A stretch of DNA of 64,000 nucleotides from positions 118,788 through 182,787 of the forward strand of contig NZ_RYFI01000010.1 of NCBI RefSeq assembly GCF_004103825.1, given 5' to 3'. The position numbers and the translations under genes are program-made. The stretch is from Hansschlegelia zhihuaiae. GTDB taxonomy: Bacteria; Pseudomonadota; Alphaproteobacteria; Rhizobiales; Methylopilaceae. The notes beneath the pieces were generated by a model. That model saw only the letters and a list, made by a program, of their open reading frames with translations, ran no database searches and had not been told where the DNA came from. Of this stretch, positions 47,789-56,542 are shown in pieces. Every line of letters begins with the position of its first letter. The first letter of the stretch is position 1.

Positions 47789-48772
47789 TCACGGGACGAG
47801 AACGGCGGCGCCATGGACCCGGCCGCCACGAAGATCGTCGAGCGCCTCATTGGCGCGATCGAGCGCGTAGCGAGTGGTGACGGTTCGAATCCCGGATTTT
47901 GGAACGAAGGCTAGGAACTCCGTGGCGTCCTGGCGCGTCAGATTCGCGACGGACATCACTTGGCGCTCACCCCAGATCAGCCGATACGGAAACCGGGGCA
48001 GATCCGTCATATGGATGCCTCCGCAGACAACCCGGCCGCCCTTGCGCACAGCTTTCAACGCTGCCGGCACGAGCGCTCCGACGGGCGCGAAAATGATCGC
48101 CGCGTCGAGCTCGCACGGGCAGGGATCCTCTGACGCGCCGGCCCATCTGGCGCCGAGCGACAGCGCAAGATCCTGCGCGGACTGATCGCCCGGTCGGGTG
48201 AAAGCGTACACCTCCCTCTCCTGGAAATGACAGACTTGAGCGAGGATGTGGGCGGCGGCGCCGAACCCGTACAGTCCCACGCGTTTGGCGTTTCCGGCCA
48301 TGCGCAGCGATCGCCAGCCGATCAGGCCGGCGCACATCAGCGGGGCGGCTGCGATCGGATCATCGAAGCCGACCAGAGGAAAGGCGAAGTCGGCGTTCAC
48401 GACCACATGGGTCGCGAACCCGCCGTCACGCGTGTAGCCCGTGAAGGTGGGGTCGTCGCAAAGATTTTCCCGACCGTCCGCGCAATAGGCGCAGGCGCCG
48501 CACACCCCGCCGAGCCATGGAACGCCGACCCTGTCGCCGACGCGAAATGCGTCCACGCCAGACCCCACGACCTCGATCCTGCCGACGATCTCATGGCCTG
48601 CCGTGATCGGAAGCGGGCCGTCGGTCAAATCGCCGTCGACGACGTGGAGATCTGTTCGGCAGACCGCGCATGCCTCGACCCGCACCAGCGCCTCGCCCGG
48701 CGACGGCGCGGGCGTCGGACGCTCCTCAAGCACAAGCGGCGCTCTTCGCGACCGCAGGACCATAGCCTTCAT
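47789..48772 (-). CDS. Zinc-dependent alcohol dehydrogenase (AdhA-like)
   Basis: 327 residues, medium-chain family. Catalytic zinc Cys in ACAVCRTDLH (about residue 38) and GHE (about 60-62), structural zinc cysteines GVCGACAYCADGRENLC (about 89-105), Rossmann motif GLYGFGAAAH. Oxidises or reduces primary alcohols/aldehydes with NAD(P). Its ATG overlaps the stop of the PhoU-like gene by four bases, so it is third in the phasin/PhoU-like/ADH operon behind box 49566-49579; a fermentative role is plausible. Confidence 0.93.
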   Translation of the reverse strand: MKAMVLRSRRAPLVLEERPTPAPSPGEALVRVEACAVCRTDLHVVDGDLTDGPLPITAGHEIVGRIEVVGSGVDAFRVGDRVGVPWLGGVCGACAYCADGRENLCDDPTFTGYTRDGGFATHVVVNADFAFPLVGFDDPIAAAPLMCAGLIGWRSLRMAGNAKRVGLYGFGAAAHILAQVCHFQEREVYAFTRPGDQSAQDLALSLGARWAGASEDPCPCELDAAIIFAPVGALVPAALKAVRKGGRVVCGGIHMTDLPRFPYRLIWGERQVMSVANLTRQDATEFLAFVPKSGIRTVTTRYALDRANEALDDLRGGRVHGAAVLVP

Positions 48773-49140
48773 GCTGCGCTCGCGAGCGGCTCCCGGGCTA
48801 TTCCGAGGCCTTCTGAAGGTGACGTAATCCGACGGCCGGTCTTCGCGAAGAAAGCCATGTCGGCGATGGCGGCGATGCGCAGCGAGGCGACAATGGCGCG
48901 GAGATCGCAGGCGACCGGCCGCCGCCGGGCGATCAGGACGATCGCGAAGTCAGCGCAGTTCCTCTCGAGCTCGCATACTCTGCCGTGCACGGCCTTCAAG
49001 GCGTCAGGGTCCGCTTCGGGGCCGCAGAAAAGCGGGGCGTTGGCCGCGATCGCCAATTTCTCGGTCGCGTCGCCAAGTTCGGCGACGCGACCTTCGAGTT
49101 CGGCGATGTCATCGTCAAACGACTTCAAGGCATGGCCCAT
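48769..49140 (-). CDS. Short PhoU-domain-like protein
   Basis: 123 residues, helical. The half ending RRRPVACDLRAIVASLRIAAIADMAFF matches the PhoU signature (P-A-DLR-I-A-LRI-DLERIGD), but only one three-helix repeat is present where PhoU has two (about 230 residues). It may be a phosphate-signalling fragment turned to another use. Lies between phasin and alcohol dehydrogenase genes with tight spacing (23 bases and a 4-base overlap). Confidence 0.75.
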   Translation of the reverse strand: MGHALKSFDDDIAELEGRVAELGDATEKLAIAANAPLFCGPEADPDALKAVHGRVCELERNCADFAIVLIARRRPVACDLRAIVASLRIAAIADMAFFAKTGRRITSPSEGLGIAREPLASAA

Positions 49141-49163
49141 GAATCGCCTTCCGTCTCCTCTGG

Positions 49164-49496
49164 TCAGGCCGACTTCGCCTGTTCGGACACGGATTCGCGG
49201 ACCTTGTGGACCAACTTTTCGGTCTCCCGGCCATAGTCCTTGAAAGCGTCCCTCATGAAGCTCGACTGCGTCTCGAAGACTTTGCCGATATCTTTGCATT
49301 CCAGCATGCCGCTCAGAAGCTCGGCCTGGGCTTCCATGCGCTGACTCCCGAAGCGCAACGCCTCGATCGCCGAAATCGCCGGCAACGTCATCAGTGACCG
49401 CCAGGCCGCCAAGGCGTTCTGGGGCGACAGCATCTCGGTCAAACTCTGCGCCGCGCCGTTGGTCGCCTTGGGCGCAGTCGTCTGGATTCCGGCCAT
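49164..49496 (-). CDS. Phasin-family protein
   Basis: 110 residues from the ATG after AGGAGGTCGAG. Amphipathic helical: SPQNALAAWRSLMTLPAISAIEALRFGSQRMEAQAELLSGM, then FETQSSFMRDAFKDYGRETEKL typical of phasins. Such proteins coat polyhydroxyalkanoate granules. First gene of the operon with PhoU-like and ADH genes; FNR-type box centred 76 bases upstream, pointing to storage of reducing power at low oxygen. Confidence 0.82.
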   Translation of the reverse strand: MAGIQTTAPKATNGAAQSLTEMLSPQNALAAWRSLMTLPAISAIEALRFGSQRMEAQAELLSGMLECKDIGKVFETQSSFMRDAFKDYGRETEKLVHKVRESVSEQAKSA

Positions 49497-49565
49497 CTCG
49501 ACCTCCTGTCTTCGCCGGCACGCCGCCGACCTGGCGAAACCATACGGGGTGGGAGACCAGGGTCC

Positions 49566-49579
49566 TTGATTGGGATCAA
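49566..49579 (-). promoter_or_regulatory. FNR/FixK operator (perfect) of phasin operon
   Basis: TTGATTGGGATCAA, exact halves; predicted leader about 35 bases. Confidence 0.85.
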
Positions 49580-49628
49580 CTCGTCCTCGACGCGCCAACG
49601 TCCATGCAGGCGGGCGCGGCGGGGCACT

Positions 49629-49642
49629 TTGACCAGGATCAA
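49629..49642 (+). promoter_or_regulatory. FNR/FixK-like operator of YeeE/YedE pair
   Basis: TTGACCAGGATCAA; centre 68 bases before the start at 49704, leader about 27 bases. Lies 63 bases from the divergent phasin box. Confidence 0.8.
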
Positions 49643-49703
49643 GGTCGCTTATCGAAGAGTGGCCGACCGTCCGCGCCTCTCCTGCGGATCAGAAGCTCCG
49701 GAC

Positions 49704-50123
49704 ATGACCGAGACCTCGTATTTCGCCTCTCTTCTCGGCGGCATGGCGATCGGTCTTGCCGCGGCCGTCATGATGGCGCTGAACGGCCGCGTGGCCGGCG
49801 TAAGCGGCATCCTGAGCAGTCTATGGCGCCAAGCTCCGTCGATGCCCAACGTCGCGTTTCTCGGAGGCCTGTGCAGCGCGGTGCTGATATACCGTGCTGT
49901 GAGCGGTGAGGTTCCGGCGATCCACGTCCAGGCGTCTCCAGCGCTGATGATCCTCTCCGGACTCTTAGTGGGCTATGGATCGCGGCGGGCGTCAGGCTGC
50001 ACGAGCGGTCATGGCGTCGTAGGACTAGCGCGGCGCTCGCCACGATCCATCGTCGCCGTCGTCGTGTTCCTGGCGAGCGGAATCGCCACGGTCGGGGTCA
50101 TGCGCATGGTCGGCCTGCCATGA
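49704..50123 (+). CDS. YeeE/YedE-family membrane protein, first half
   Basis: 139 residues with about four membrane helices. The diagnostic Cys loop reads GYGSRRASGCTSGHGVVGLARRSPRS (G-S-R-GCTSGHG). YeeE/YedE proteins move thiosulfate or other sulfur species; in many alphaproteobacteria the transporter is split into two short genes as here. Overlaps the next gene by four bases (ATGA). Confidence 0.9.
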   Translation: MTETSYFASLLGGMAIGLAAAVMMALNGRVAGVSGILSSLWRQAPSMPNVAFLGGLCSAVLIYRAVSGEVPAIHVQASPALMILSGLLVGYGSRRASGCTSGHGVVGLARRSPRSIVAVVVFLASGIATVGVMRMVGLP

Positions 50124-50569
50124 GCCTCGTTCGGACCATCGTCGGCGGGTTATCAGGGCTTGTGTTCGGCCTCGGCCTAACGGTTTCGGGCATGCTCGAT
50201 CCCGCCCGGGTGCGCGCCTTCCTGGACGTGGCGGGCCCATGGGATCCAAGCCTTGCGTTCACGCTCTGCGGCGCGGTGCTGGTCGCTTCCGTCGGCGTCT
50301 GGCTTTCAGGTCGGATGTCTCGGCCCGTCTTCGATGATCGCTTTCATCTGCCCGAAACCCGCACCGTCGACGACCGACTTGTCACCGGCGCGGCTCTGTT
50401 CGGCGTCGGATGGGGGATGGCCGGCCTTTGCCCGGGCCCGGCGATCGCTTCGCTCGTCCTCGGAATTCCCGCCACGCTTTTCTTTTTCGTCGCCATGGTC
50501 CTCGGCATGGCGTTGCACGACCGTCTGAGCATTCGATCGGTTTGGCGCACTCGATCCGTCGACGGTTGA
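50120..50569 (+). CDS. YeeE/YedE-family membrane protein, second half (DUF6691)
   Basis: 149 residues, about four helices. GLVFGLGLTVSGMLDPARVRAF and FGVGWGMAGLCPGPAI (Cys near residue 104) are the family's second-half motifs. Pairs with the preceding gene to form one sulfur-compound transporter in the inner membrane. Confidence 0.9.
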   Translation: MSLVRTIVGGLSGLVFGLGLTVSGMLDPARVRAFLDVAGPWDPSLAFTLCGAVLVASVGVWLSGRMSRPVFDDRFHLPETRTVDDRLVTGAALFGVGWGMAGLCPGPAIASLVLGIPATLFFFVAMVLGMALHDRLSIRSVWRTRSVDG

Positions 50570-50634
50570 TCATCGACCACGCCGCACGCCCGCGGAGCTC
50601 AGGTCCAAGGGTTCCACGCCCTTCCTTTGCGCTG

Positions 50635-51390
50635 TCAGGGGTGCTCGATCGCGTCTCCGGACTCGCGGGCGCTGCTGTGGCGCGACGCGACGCCCTGGCC
50701 ATGGAGATCGGCCCTCGCGGTCAGAGGCAGGTGGTCTGACGCCTTGCGGGCAAGCGGAGTGTTGTGGACAGCAAGGTCGCGCACCAACCCGTGAGGCCAC
50801 CCCAGGATCCGGTCGAGCGGAAAGATCGGACGACGGGACGGGAAGCTGGGCAGCGGATGCGCTTCGCCGAACAGCGGCTCGAAGACGTTGAGAGACGAGC
50901 GTCGCCGGCGTCGCCATTCATTGAGATCGCCGAGCAGCAGGGTCGGCATCGGCGGCAGCCATCCGAACGCCGTCACCAGCGCTCCCGCCTGAGAGAGCCT
51001 CGACCGGCGCAACAGACCGAAATGCGCGGCGATGATCCGGAACGGGCCGTCGCCGAAGTCGAGATCCACGATGATCGCGCCACGCGGCTCGACGCCCGGC
51101 AATCTGATGCGGGCGCGCCGGTACGACACAGGCTCGCGCGCGACCAGCAGCGCGTTGCCGTGCCAGCCATGGCCGTCCGGCGCGTCGGATTGGGCCAGGA
51201 GGCGAAGCCCGGTCTCCTCTTGCAGCGCCTTCAGGTCAAGCAGCCCGATGCGGGAGCCGAACCGTCGATCGACCTCTTGAAGCGCCACCACCTCGGCGCC
51301 GATTTCGCGTAGGACGCCGATGATGCGGTCTGGACGGGAGCGACCGTCCGTCCCCCGACATTTGTGAATGTTGTAGGTCGCGACCTTCAA
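50635..51390 (-). CDS. Endonuclease/exonuclease/phosphatase-family protein
   Basis: 251 residues from a TTG start (no ATG in frame nearby). EEP fold motifs: ATYNIHKCRG (residues 4-13), ALQEVDRR (36-43), LLLGDLNEW (about 150-158) and a C-terminal SDHLPL (about 220). Metal-dependent phosphoesterase on DNA, RNA, or lipid head groups. Sixteen bases after the cardiolipin-synthase-like gene, a pairing often seen and suggesting phospholipid-related work. Confidence 0.9.
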   Translation of the reverse strand: MKVATYNIHKCRGTDGRSRPDRIIGVLREIGAEVVALQEVDRRFGSRIGLLDLKALQEETGLRLLAQSDAPDGHGWHGNALLVAREPVSYRRARIRLPGVEPRGAIIVDLDFGDGPFRIIAAHFGLLRRSRLSQAGALVTAFGWLPPMPTLLLGDLNEWRRRRRSSLNVFEPLFGEAHPLPSFPSRRPIFPLDRILGWPHGLVRDLAVHNTPLARKASDHLPLTARADLHGQGVASRHSSARESGDAIEHP

Positions 51391-51406
51391 GCGGCGGCAT
51401 CCAGCG

Positions 51407-52807
51407 TCATAAGTAGGGCGACATCAGCCGCGCGGCCGCGTCCCGGACCTTCAAGGGCAAGGGCTTGCGGTCGAGCTCGGCGAGCGTCAGCGGAGCGCTG
51501 CACTTCGAAACGATCAGTTCCGACAGCCGGGTCGCCAGCTTGGCCTCATAGAGCTCCACCGTGAGTTCGAAATTGAGACGAAGGCTGCGCGAGTCCCAGT
51601 TCGCGCTCCCGATTAGGCACCAGACGTCGTCGATGGTCATGAGCTTGGAATGGTCGAAGGGGGGCGGGGACCGGTAGAGCCGACATCCCGCCTCCAGCAG
51701 CGGCCTGACATGCGCGTCCGAAGCCCAAGCCACCAGCCGGTGATTGTTGACCGCAGGGGTGACGAGCCGCACCTCGACCCCGCGTAGCGCCGCGACCTGA
51801 AGGGCCGTCAGAACGCGCTCGTCAGGAAGAAAGTAGGGCGTGGCGATGCGAATGGTCTTCCGGGCCGAGGACACGGCCGAGAGCAACACGAGCACAAGCC
51901 GGTCAACCGCCTGGTCGGGACCGGAGACGATCGCCCGCGCGCGCGGCCCGTCCGAGGGCGACGAGGACGGCGTCTCTGGGACGTCGGCGCCGGTGGTGAA
52001 CGTCCAGTCTTCGTCGAAGCTGTCGGCGATCTGGTCGACCACAGCGCCGGTCACGCGGAAATGCAGATCGCGGACGGGAGTGCGAGTCGGACGCGCGAGC
52101 ACGTTTTCGGCCGCGATGTTCAGCCCGCCGACGAAAGCGGTGCGCCGGTCGATGATTAAGGCCTTCTTGTGCAGCCTGAGATCGAGCAGCGGCATCCGCC
52201 ACGGCCAGGCCGAGTGCAGGAAACGCGCGGCCGGCACGCCGCGTCGCCTAAGCGCCCGATAGGCGGCCGACTTGAAATAGCCGCCGCCCATGCCGTCGAT
52301 CAGGACGCGGACCGCGACCCCGCGCCGATGCGCGTCGGCGAGCGCCTCAACGAATGGCTGCCCGGCCTCGTCGGTGCGGAATATGAAGGTCGACAGTTCG
52401 ATGGTGGCCCTGGCCTCCTCGATCGCGCGAAGCATGACCGGATAGGCCTCGTCGCCCGATTGCAGGATGGATTCGACGGTCCCGTCGACGCGATCGACGC
52501 CGGTCACAGCGCCGACCGCGGACGCGAGCCGGTCTTGCGGCGAGAGCTCTCGCGCGTCCGGGCCGGACGGCGTCCGGAAGCGGCTTACGCCACGCAGGCG
52601 TCGGGCCTTGCGATGGACGCGATTGACGCCGAAGGCGAAATAGAGCGCCGCGCCGAAGATCGGCGACAGCCACGCGACTCCGATCCATCCGATAGCGGCC
52701 CGCACGTCGCGTTTCCGCAGCAGGACATGGATTGACGTAGCGGACGCGACGGCGAGGTGCAGTGCGGTAAGCCAGAGGCTCTCTTGTGCGAATTCGCCAA
52801 ACGTCAC
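51407..52807 (-). CDS. Cardiolipin synthase-like phospholipase D protein
   Basis: 466 residues, GTG start. Two N-terminal membrane segments (about 12-30 and 40-60), then two HKD motifs: LHKKALIID (about 212-220) and DHSKLMTID (about 398-406), each followed by the usual G/S-N residues (GGLNIAAEN; GSANWDSRS). Probably joins phosphatidyl groups to form cardiolipin in the inner membrane. No FNR-type box seen before it. Confidence 0.92.
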   Translation of the reverse strand: MTFGEFAQESLWLTALHLAVASATSIHVLLRKRDVRAAIGWIGVAWLSPIFGAALYFAFGVNRVHRKARRLRGVSRFRTPSGPDARELSPQDRLASAVGAVTGVDRVDGTVESILQSGDEAYPVMLRAIEEARATIELSTFIFRTDEAGQPFVEALADAHRRGVAVRVLIDGMGGGYFKSAAYRALRRRGVPAARFLHSAWPWRMPLLDLRLHKKALIIDRRTAFVGGLNIAAENVLARPTRTPVRDLHFRVTGAVVDQIADSFDEDWTFTTGADVPETPSSSPSDGPRARAIVSGPDQAVDRLVLVLLSAVSSARKTIRIATPYFLPDERVLTALQVAALRGVEVRLVTPAVNNHRLVAWASDAHVRPLLEAGCRLYRSPPPFDHSKLMTIDDVWCLIGSANWDSRSLRLNFELTVELYEAKLATRLSELIVSKCSAPLTLAELDRKPLPLKVRDAAARLMSPYL

Positions 52808-53005
52808 GGTTTTGGTCGCAACAGGACTGCGCGGCGACGGTCACGCGGCGTTCGCGCTATCCCGCCCACGAGCGACATCCCACGATCAAGGATCGTCATA
52901 GAGAGCAATCGGGCATAGCTCGACGCGACGCAAGTCGACGCAGCGTGGTCGACGACAATTATTCGCGGCCTGTCGCAGAGCGGCGCCTTGCCGTCATCGA
53001 GACGG

Positions 53006-53275
53006 CTAACGGCCTCGACACTGGTCCACGCAGTTCTGGAAGAGCGGCGCCAGGCGACTCACGCAGTCGAAGACGCTTTCGCTTCGCGCGGACGCCTGCG
53101 CGTCGCACTGCGGCGCGAGCCACGCGCTGCACGCCCGTCGGCATTCCTTATCGATCGCCTCCGCTCGCGCGCGTTCCCCAGTCGCGCGGACGTTCCGGTC
53201 GGTGGTTCGCGACAGAGTGGTCAGCAGGATGATCAAGCCCGCGATCAAAGCGGCGCCCAGCAAGGCCGCGAACAC
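53006..53275 (-). CDS. Hypothetical single-helix membrane protein with Cys pairs
   Basis: 89 residues from a GTG; a membrane helix (about residues 2-20, FAALLGAALIAGLIILLTTL) then a soluble part with five cysteines (ECRRACSAW, QCDAQ, DCVSRL, NCVDQCRGR). Probably periplasmic with disulfides. No family recognised and the start is weak. Confidence 0.45.
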   Translation of the reverse strand: MFAALLGAALIAGLIILLTTLSRTTDRNVRATGERARAEAIDKECRRACSAWLAPQCDAQASARSESVFDCVSRLAPLFQNCVDQCRGR

Positions 53276-53426
53276 GCCTTTGCCGAGCGATCCGAGCTGA
53301 AATCCTTCGTGCGCGCATGGGTTTGGGCTGCCGGCACTCCGCTGGCTTCTCCCGGCCCCGACGGGTTTGCTTCGGGCGGCGCCGGGCTCGTCGAAACTCG
53401 CTGGCGGGCCCGACCGCCGCCTCGCG

Positions 53427-53918
53427 TCAAGCGGCCTTGACCTCGATCTTTTTCGCCTGCTTCGCCTCGCCGATCTTGGGGAGGCGGATCGTCAGAACGC
53501 CGTTGCGGTGGTTGGCTTCGATCTGGCTCGCGTCGACGTCGTCGGGAAGCTGAAAGCTCCTGCGGAACGAGCCGTACGTGCGCTCCGAAATCTGGGTTCC
53601 GCCTTCCGTCTTCTCGGTCTCGCGTGTCTTCTCGCCCTTGATGACCAGCATGTCGCCGACGACCGAGACGTCGACCTGCGAAGGCTCGAGGCCGGGGACC
53701 TCGGCGGTGAGCTTGTATTCGTCATTGGTTTCCGCGATGTCGATCGCAGGCGCAAAGGCGCTCGGGCCGATCGCGCGTTCGAACAGGCGCTCCATCGCCG
53801 GCAGTTCGATCACGGAGGACATCCGGTCGAACAGACGGTCGAATTCGCGCATGAGATGCCGGCGGGCGGGCGCGGCCGCTGGCTCTGAAGATGAGGTCTC
53901 GACGAGTTCTTTGGACAT
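53427..53918 (-). CDS. Hsp20/alpha-crystallin small heat-shock protein
   Basis: 163 residues. Crystallin domain about 55-150: PAIDIAETNDEYKLTAEVPGL, ISERTYGSFRRSFQLPDDVD, and the A-x-x-x-NGVL motif (ANHRNGVLTIRLPK). Holds unfolding proteins without ATP. A degenerate FNR-type site (53988-54001) lies 76 bases upstream. HspX of the mycobacterial dormancy regulon belongs to the same family. Confidence 0.95.
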   Translation of the reverse strand: MSKELVETSSSEPAAAPARRHLMREFDRLFDRMSSVIELPAMERLFERAIGPSAFAPAIDIAETNDEYKLTAEVPGLEPSQVDVSVVGDMLVIKGEKTRETEKTEGGTQISERTYGSFRRSFQLPDDVDASQIEANHRNGVLTIRLPKIGEAKQAKKIEVKAA

Positions 53919-53987
53919 GGCTCGCTCCAGTCGTGACGGTTGAGCGGATCGCTCGGCGACATTCTCTTCTTGGAGCCGCTGGCCGCT

Positions 53988-54001
53988 TTGACCTGCCGCA
54001 A
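53988..54001 (-). promoter_or_regulatory. Degenerate FNR/FixK-like site before hsp20
   Basis: TTGACCTGCCGCAA: left half exact, right half keeps only CAA. Spacing to the hsp20 start fits, but the match is weak. Confidence 0.3.
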
Positions 54002-54004
54002 AGC

Positions 54005-54502
54005 ATGACGACGGGGGACGACGTCAATGACCTCGGGCCGTTCATGAACAGCGCGGGAATCCTCATCTACCGCGGCGCGGGCTCCGGCCTCGAGGTGCTG
54101 CTCGTTCACCCGGGCGGCCCGTTTTGGAGACATAAGGATCTCGGAGCCTGGTCGATCCCGAAAGGCGAAGTGCGGGCGGGTGAACCGCCGGAAACGGCCG
54201 CCAGGCGTGAGTTCGCCGAAGAGCTGGGACAGACCCTCGGCGGCGAACTCATGGATCTCGGGACCGTCAGACAGCGGGCCGGGAAGGTCGTCCGCTGTTA
54301 TGCGGGTCGTGGCGACTTCGAAGTCGCAGCCGTAAAAAGCGATCTATTCGAGATCGAATGGCCGCCGCGCTCGGGCCGGAGGGCGGCTTTCCCCGAAATC
54401 GATCGCGCAGCCTGGTTCAATACGGCTGTCGCAAAGGAGAAACTCTTGCCCTCCCAGAGAATTTTCGTAGACCGCCTGGCGGAGCGATTGTCTCGGGGAT
54501 GA
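54005..54502 (+). CDS. NUDIX hydrolase
   Basis: 165 residues from ATG 54005 (ATG 54044 also possible). The complete Nudix box G-x5-E-x7-REVxEExG is present (GEVRAGEPPETAARREFAEELG, about residues 54-75). The substrate is an unidentified nucleoside diphosphate derivative; the RHKDLGAWSIPKGEV context resembles Ap4A/NTP-type members. Divergent from hsp20. Confidence 0.9.
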   Translation: MTTGDDVNDLGPFMNSAGILIYRGAGSGLEVLLVHPGGPFWRHKDLGAWSIPKGEVRAGEPPETAARREFAEELGQTLGGELMDLGTVRQRAGKVVRCYAGRGDFEVAAVKSDLFEIEWPPRSGRRAAFPEIDRAAWFNTAVAKEKLLPSQRIFVDRLAERLSRG

Positions 54503-54569
54503 GCACAAGCGCGACGCGCGGCGGAGACCCGGACCGCCACAGGCGATCCGGGCCCGCTCGTCGGCGCTG

Positions 54570-55217
54570 TCAGGCGGCGATGCTGATCGTGTCGTCTACG
54601 GATTTCACGCCGGCGGCCGACCAAGCGGCCTGCTCGGCGATGCGGCGCTCCTGCCAGCTGTGCACACGACCCGAAAGGCTGACTTTGTCGTTTGTGACGG
54701 TGACGTGGATCGCAGCCGCGTCGAGCGCGGCGTTCCGCTTCAGAGCGTCCTCGATCTTCTTCTTCACGTCGTCCGCCTTCGGTCGATCGGTAAGCGCGAT
54801 CGTGTTGGACACGCCGACGACTCCGTCGAGTTTCCGCACCGACGACTCCGCGGCCTCGCGCTGGTACTGCCAGTCGACTGTGCCGGACAGGGTGATCCAG
54901 CCGCGCTCGACCTTCACCTTCACGGCGGCCGGCACCATCGTGTTCCAGTCGAGCACTTTGATTGCGCGCTTGGCGATCTCGTCGTCGCTCCGCTTGCCGT
55001 CATAGGGGTAGCGAACCTCGATCTCCTCGGCGATCGCCCTTACCCCCCGAACGCGCTGGGCGGCCTTCTCGGCCGCCACCTTTTCGGCATAGCTCGCCAC
55101 GTGACCGGTCAGCGTGACAACGCCTTCACGAACCGCGACGCCGATGTGAGCAGCGTTCACGACAGGCTCGAATTCGAGCTCTTCCTCCACGAGCGACTTC
55201 AATCCGGCGTCAGACAT
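54570..55217 (-). CDS. BON-domain protein, three tandem domains
   Basis: 215 residues, ATG after AGGAGATGGGACC. Three BON repeats: about 1-70 (GVVTLTGHVASYAEKVAAE), 75-145 (GWITLSGTVDWQYQREAAE) and 148-215 (DKVSLSGRVHSWQERRIAE). No signal peptide, so cytoplasmic unlike OsmY. BON domains are thought to bind lipids or hydrophobic ligands. Box 55342-55355 upstream may control it. Confidence 0.93.
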   Translation of the reverse strand: MSDAGLKSLVEEELEFEPVVNAAHIGVAVREGVVTLTGHVASYAEKVAAEKAAQRVRGVRAIAEEIEVRYPYDGKRSDDEIAKRAIKVLDWNTMVPAAVKVKVERGWITLSGTVDWQYQREAAESSVRKLDGVVGVSNTIALTDRPKADDVKKKIEDALKRNAALDAAAIHVTVTNDKVSLSGRVHSWQERRIAEQAAWSAAGVKSVDDTISIAA

Positions 55218-55341
55218 GGTCCCATCTCCTGTCTCGGCCCACGCTTGTCAGCTCCACTCGGACGCTCTGAGGGCGGGGGCGGTCTCAAGGGCGGCGATGG
55301 CCCTCCTTCGCAATCAATGTGACGGACCGATCCCCGCCGCC

Positions 55342-55355
55342 TTGATCTGCGTCAG
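55342..55355 (-). promoter_or_regulatory. FNR/FixK-like site, BON gene side
   Basis: TTGATCTGCGTCAG: left half exact, last base mismatched. It predicts a 90-base leader for the BON gene. Confidence 0.55.
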
Positions 55356-55394
55356 CGGCGTCCCGCGCGGGCAAGCGCGCTCAAAGGATTGGGG

Positions 55395-55408
55395 TTGCGC
55401 TGGATCAA
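55395..55408 (+). promoter_or_regulatory. FNR/FixK-like site, alcohol dehydrogenase side
   Basis: TTGCGCTGGATCAA: right half exact, left half TTGCG degenerate. Predicted leader of 26 bases for the gene at 55469 matches the other units. Confidence 0.55.
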
Positions 55409-55468
55409 TGGGAGCAGCGGCGACCGCAGTAAGGCTCGCGACTGACATCCACGCGGCGGAGCCATCCC

Positions 55469-56542
55469 ATGCCGAAAATGAAAGCTGCGATCTTTGTCGA
55501 GCCCGGACGCATTGTGCTCGACGACAAACCTGTCCCCGACGTCGGTCCGCTCGACGCCCTCGTCCGCGTGACCACGACGACGATCTGCGGGACGGACGTC
55601 CACATCCTCAAAGGCGAATATCCCGTCGCGAAGGGTCTGACGATCGGTCACGAGCCCGTGGGAGTCATCGAGAAGCTCGGATCAGCCATATCCGGCTATC
55701 AAGAGGGGCAGCGCGTGATCGCGGGCGCGATCACGCCGAGCGGCCACTCCTATGCCTGTCTCTGCGGCTGCGGCTCACAGGATGGTCCCCGCGAGAAGCA
55801 TGGTTTCAAGGCGATGGGCGGTTGGCGCTTCGGGAACACGATCGATGGGGCGCAGGCCGAATACCTACTTGTGCCCGACGCGATGGCGAACCTCGCTCCG
55901 ACGCCTGACGCGTTGACCGACGAGCAGGTCCTGATGTGTCCCGACATCATGTCGACCGGCTTTTCGGGCGCGGAGAGCGGCGGCGTGCGCATCGGCGACG
56001 CGGTGGCGGTGTTCGCGCTCGGGCCAATCGGGCTCAGCGCCGTCGCCGGCGCTAAATTGATGGGCGCCACTCGGATCATAGGCGTCGACACTGTGCCCGC
56101 CCGCCTCGCTATGGCGCGCCGGATGGGTTGCGACGAGGTCATAAACTTCAAAACTGGCGATCCAGTCGAGCAGATCCTGACGCTCACCGGTGGCCGCGGC
56201 GTCGACGTCGCGATCGAGGCGCTTGGAACGCAGGCCACGTTCGAGGCGGCCCTCCGGGTCCTGCGTCCCGGCGGCGCGCTGTCGAGCCTCGGCGTCTATT
56301 CGGAAGACCTTCGGATCCCGCTCGGGCCATTTGCGGCAGGGCTCGGCGACCACAAGATCGTCACGACGCTTTGTCCCGGCGGCAAGGAACGGATGCGACG
56401 CCTTGTGGACGTCATCGCGTCTGGCCGGGTCGACATGCGCCCCCTCGTGACGCACAGGTTCAAGCTCGACGATATCGAGCAGGCCTACGATCTGTTCTCC
56501 CACCAGCGCGACGGCGTCCTGAAGGTGGCGATCACGCCATGA
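55469..56542 (+). CDS. Zinc-dependent alcohol dehydrogenase (secondary-alcohol type)
   Basis: 357 residues, medium-chain family. Catalytic zinc ligands CGTDVH (about residue 40) and GHEPVG (about 62-67); the usual four-cysteine structural zinc lobe is replaced by a loop with CLCGCG (about 93-98). Rossmann GPIGLSAVAGAKLMGA. The overall pattern recalls bacterial isopropanol/butanediol dehydrogenases using NAD(P). Overlaps the kinase gene by four bases. Confidence 0.92.
   Translation: MPKMKAAIFVEPGRIVLDDKPVPDVGPLDALVRVTTTTICGTDVHILKGEYPVAKGLTIGHEPVGVIEKLGSAISGYQEGQRVIAGAITPSGHSYACLCGCGSQDGPREKHGFKAMGGWRFGNTIDGAQAEYLLVPDAMANLAPTPDALTDEQVLMCPDIMSTGFSGAESGGVRIGDAVAVFALGPIGLSAVAGAKLMGATRIIGVDTVPARLAMARRMGCDEVINFKTGDPVEQILTLTGGRGVDVAIEALGTQATFEAALRVLRPGGALSSLGVYSEDLRIPLGPFAAGLGDHKIVTTLCPGGKERMRRLVDVIASGRVDMRPLVTHRFKLDDIEQAYDLFSHQRDGVLKVAITP

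Noticed and set aside
52882-52896. ACGATC-AAG-GATCGT palindrome before the PLD gene as an FNR-type operator
   Set aside because: It lacks the TTGA/TCAA halves and does not fit the consensus; left as a chance inverted repeat.
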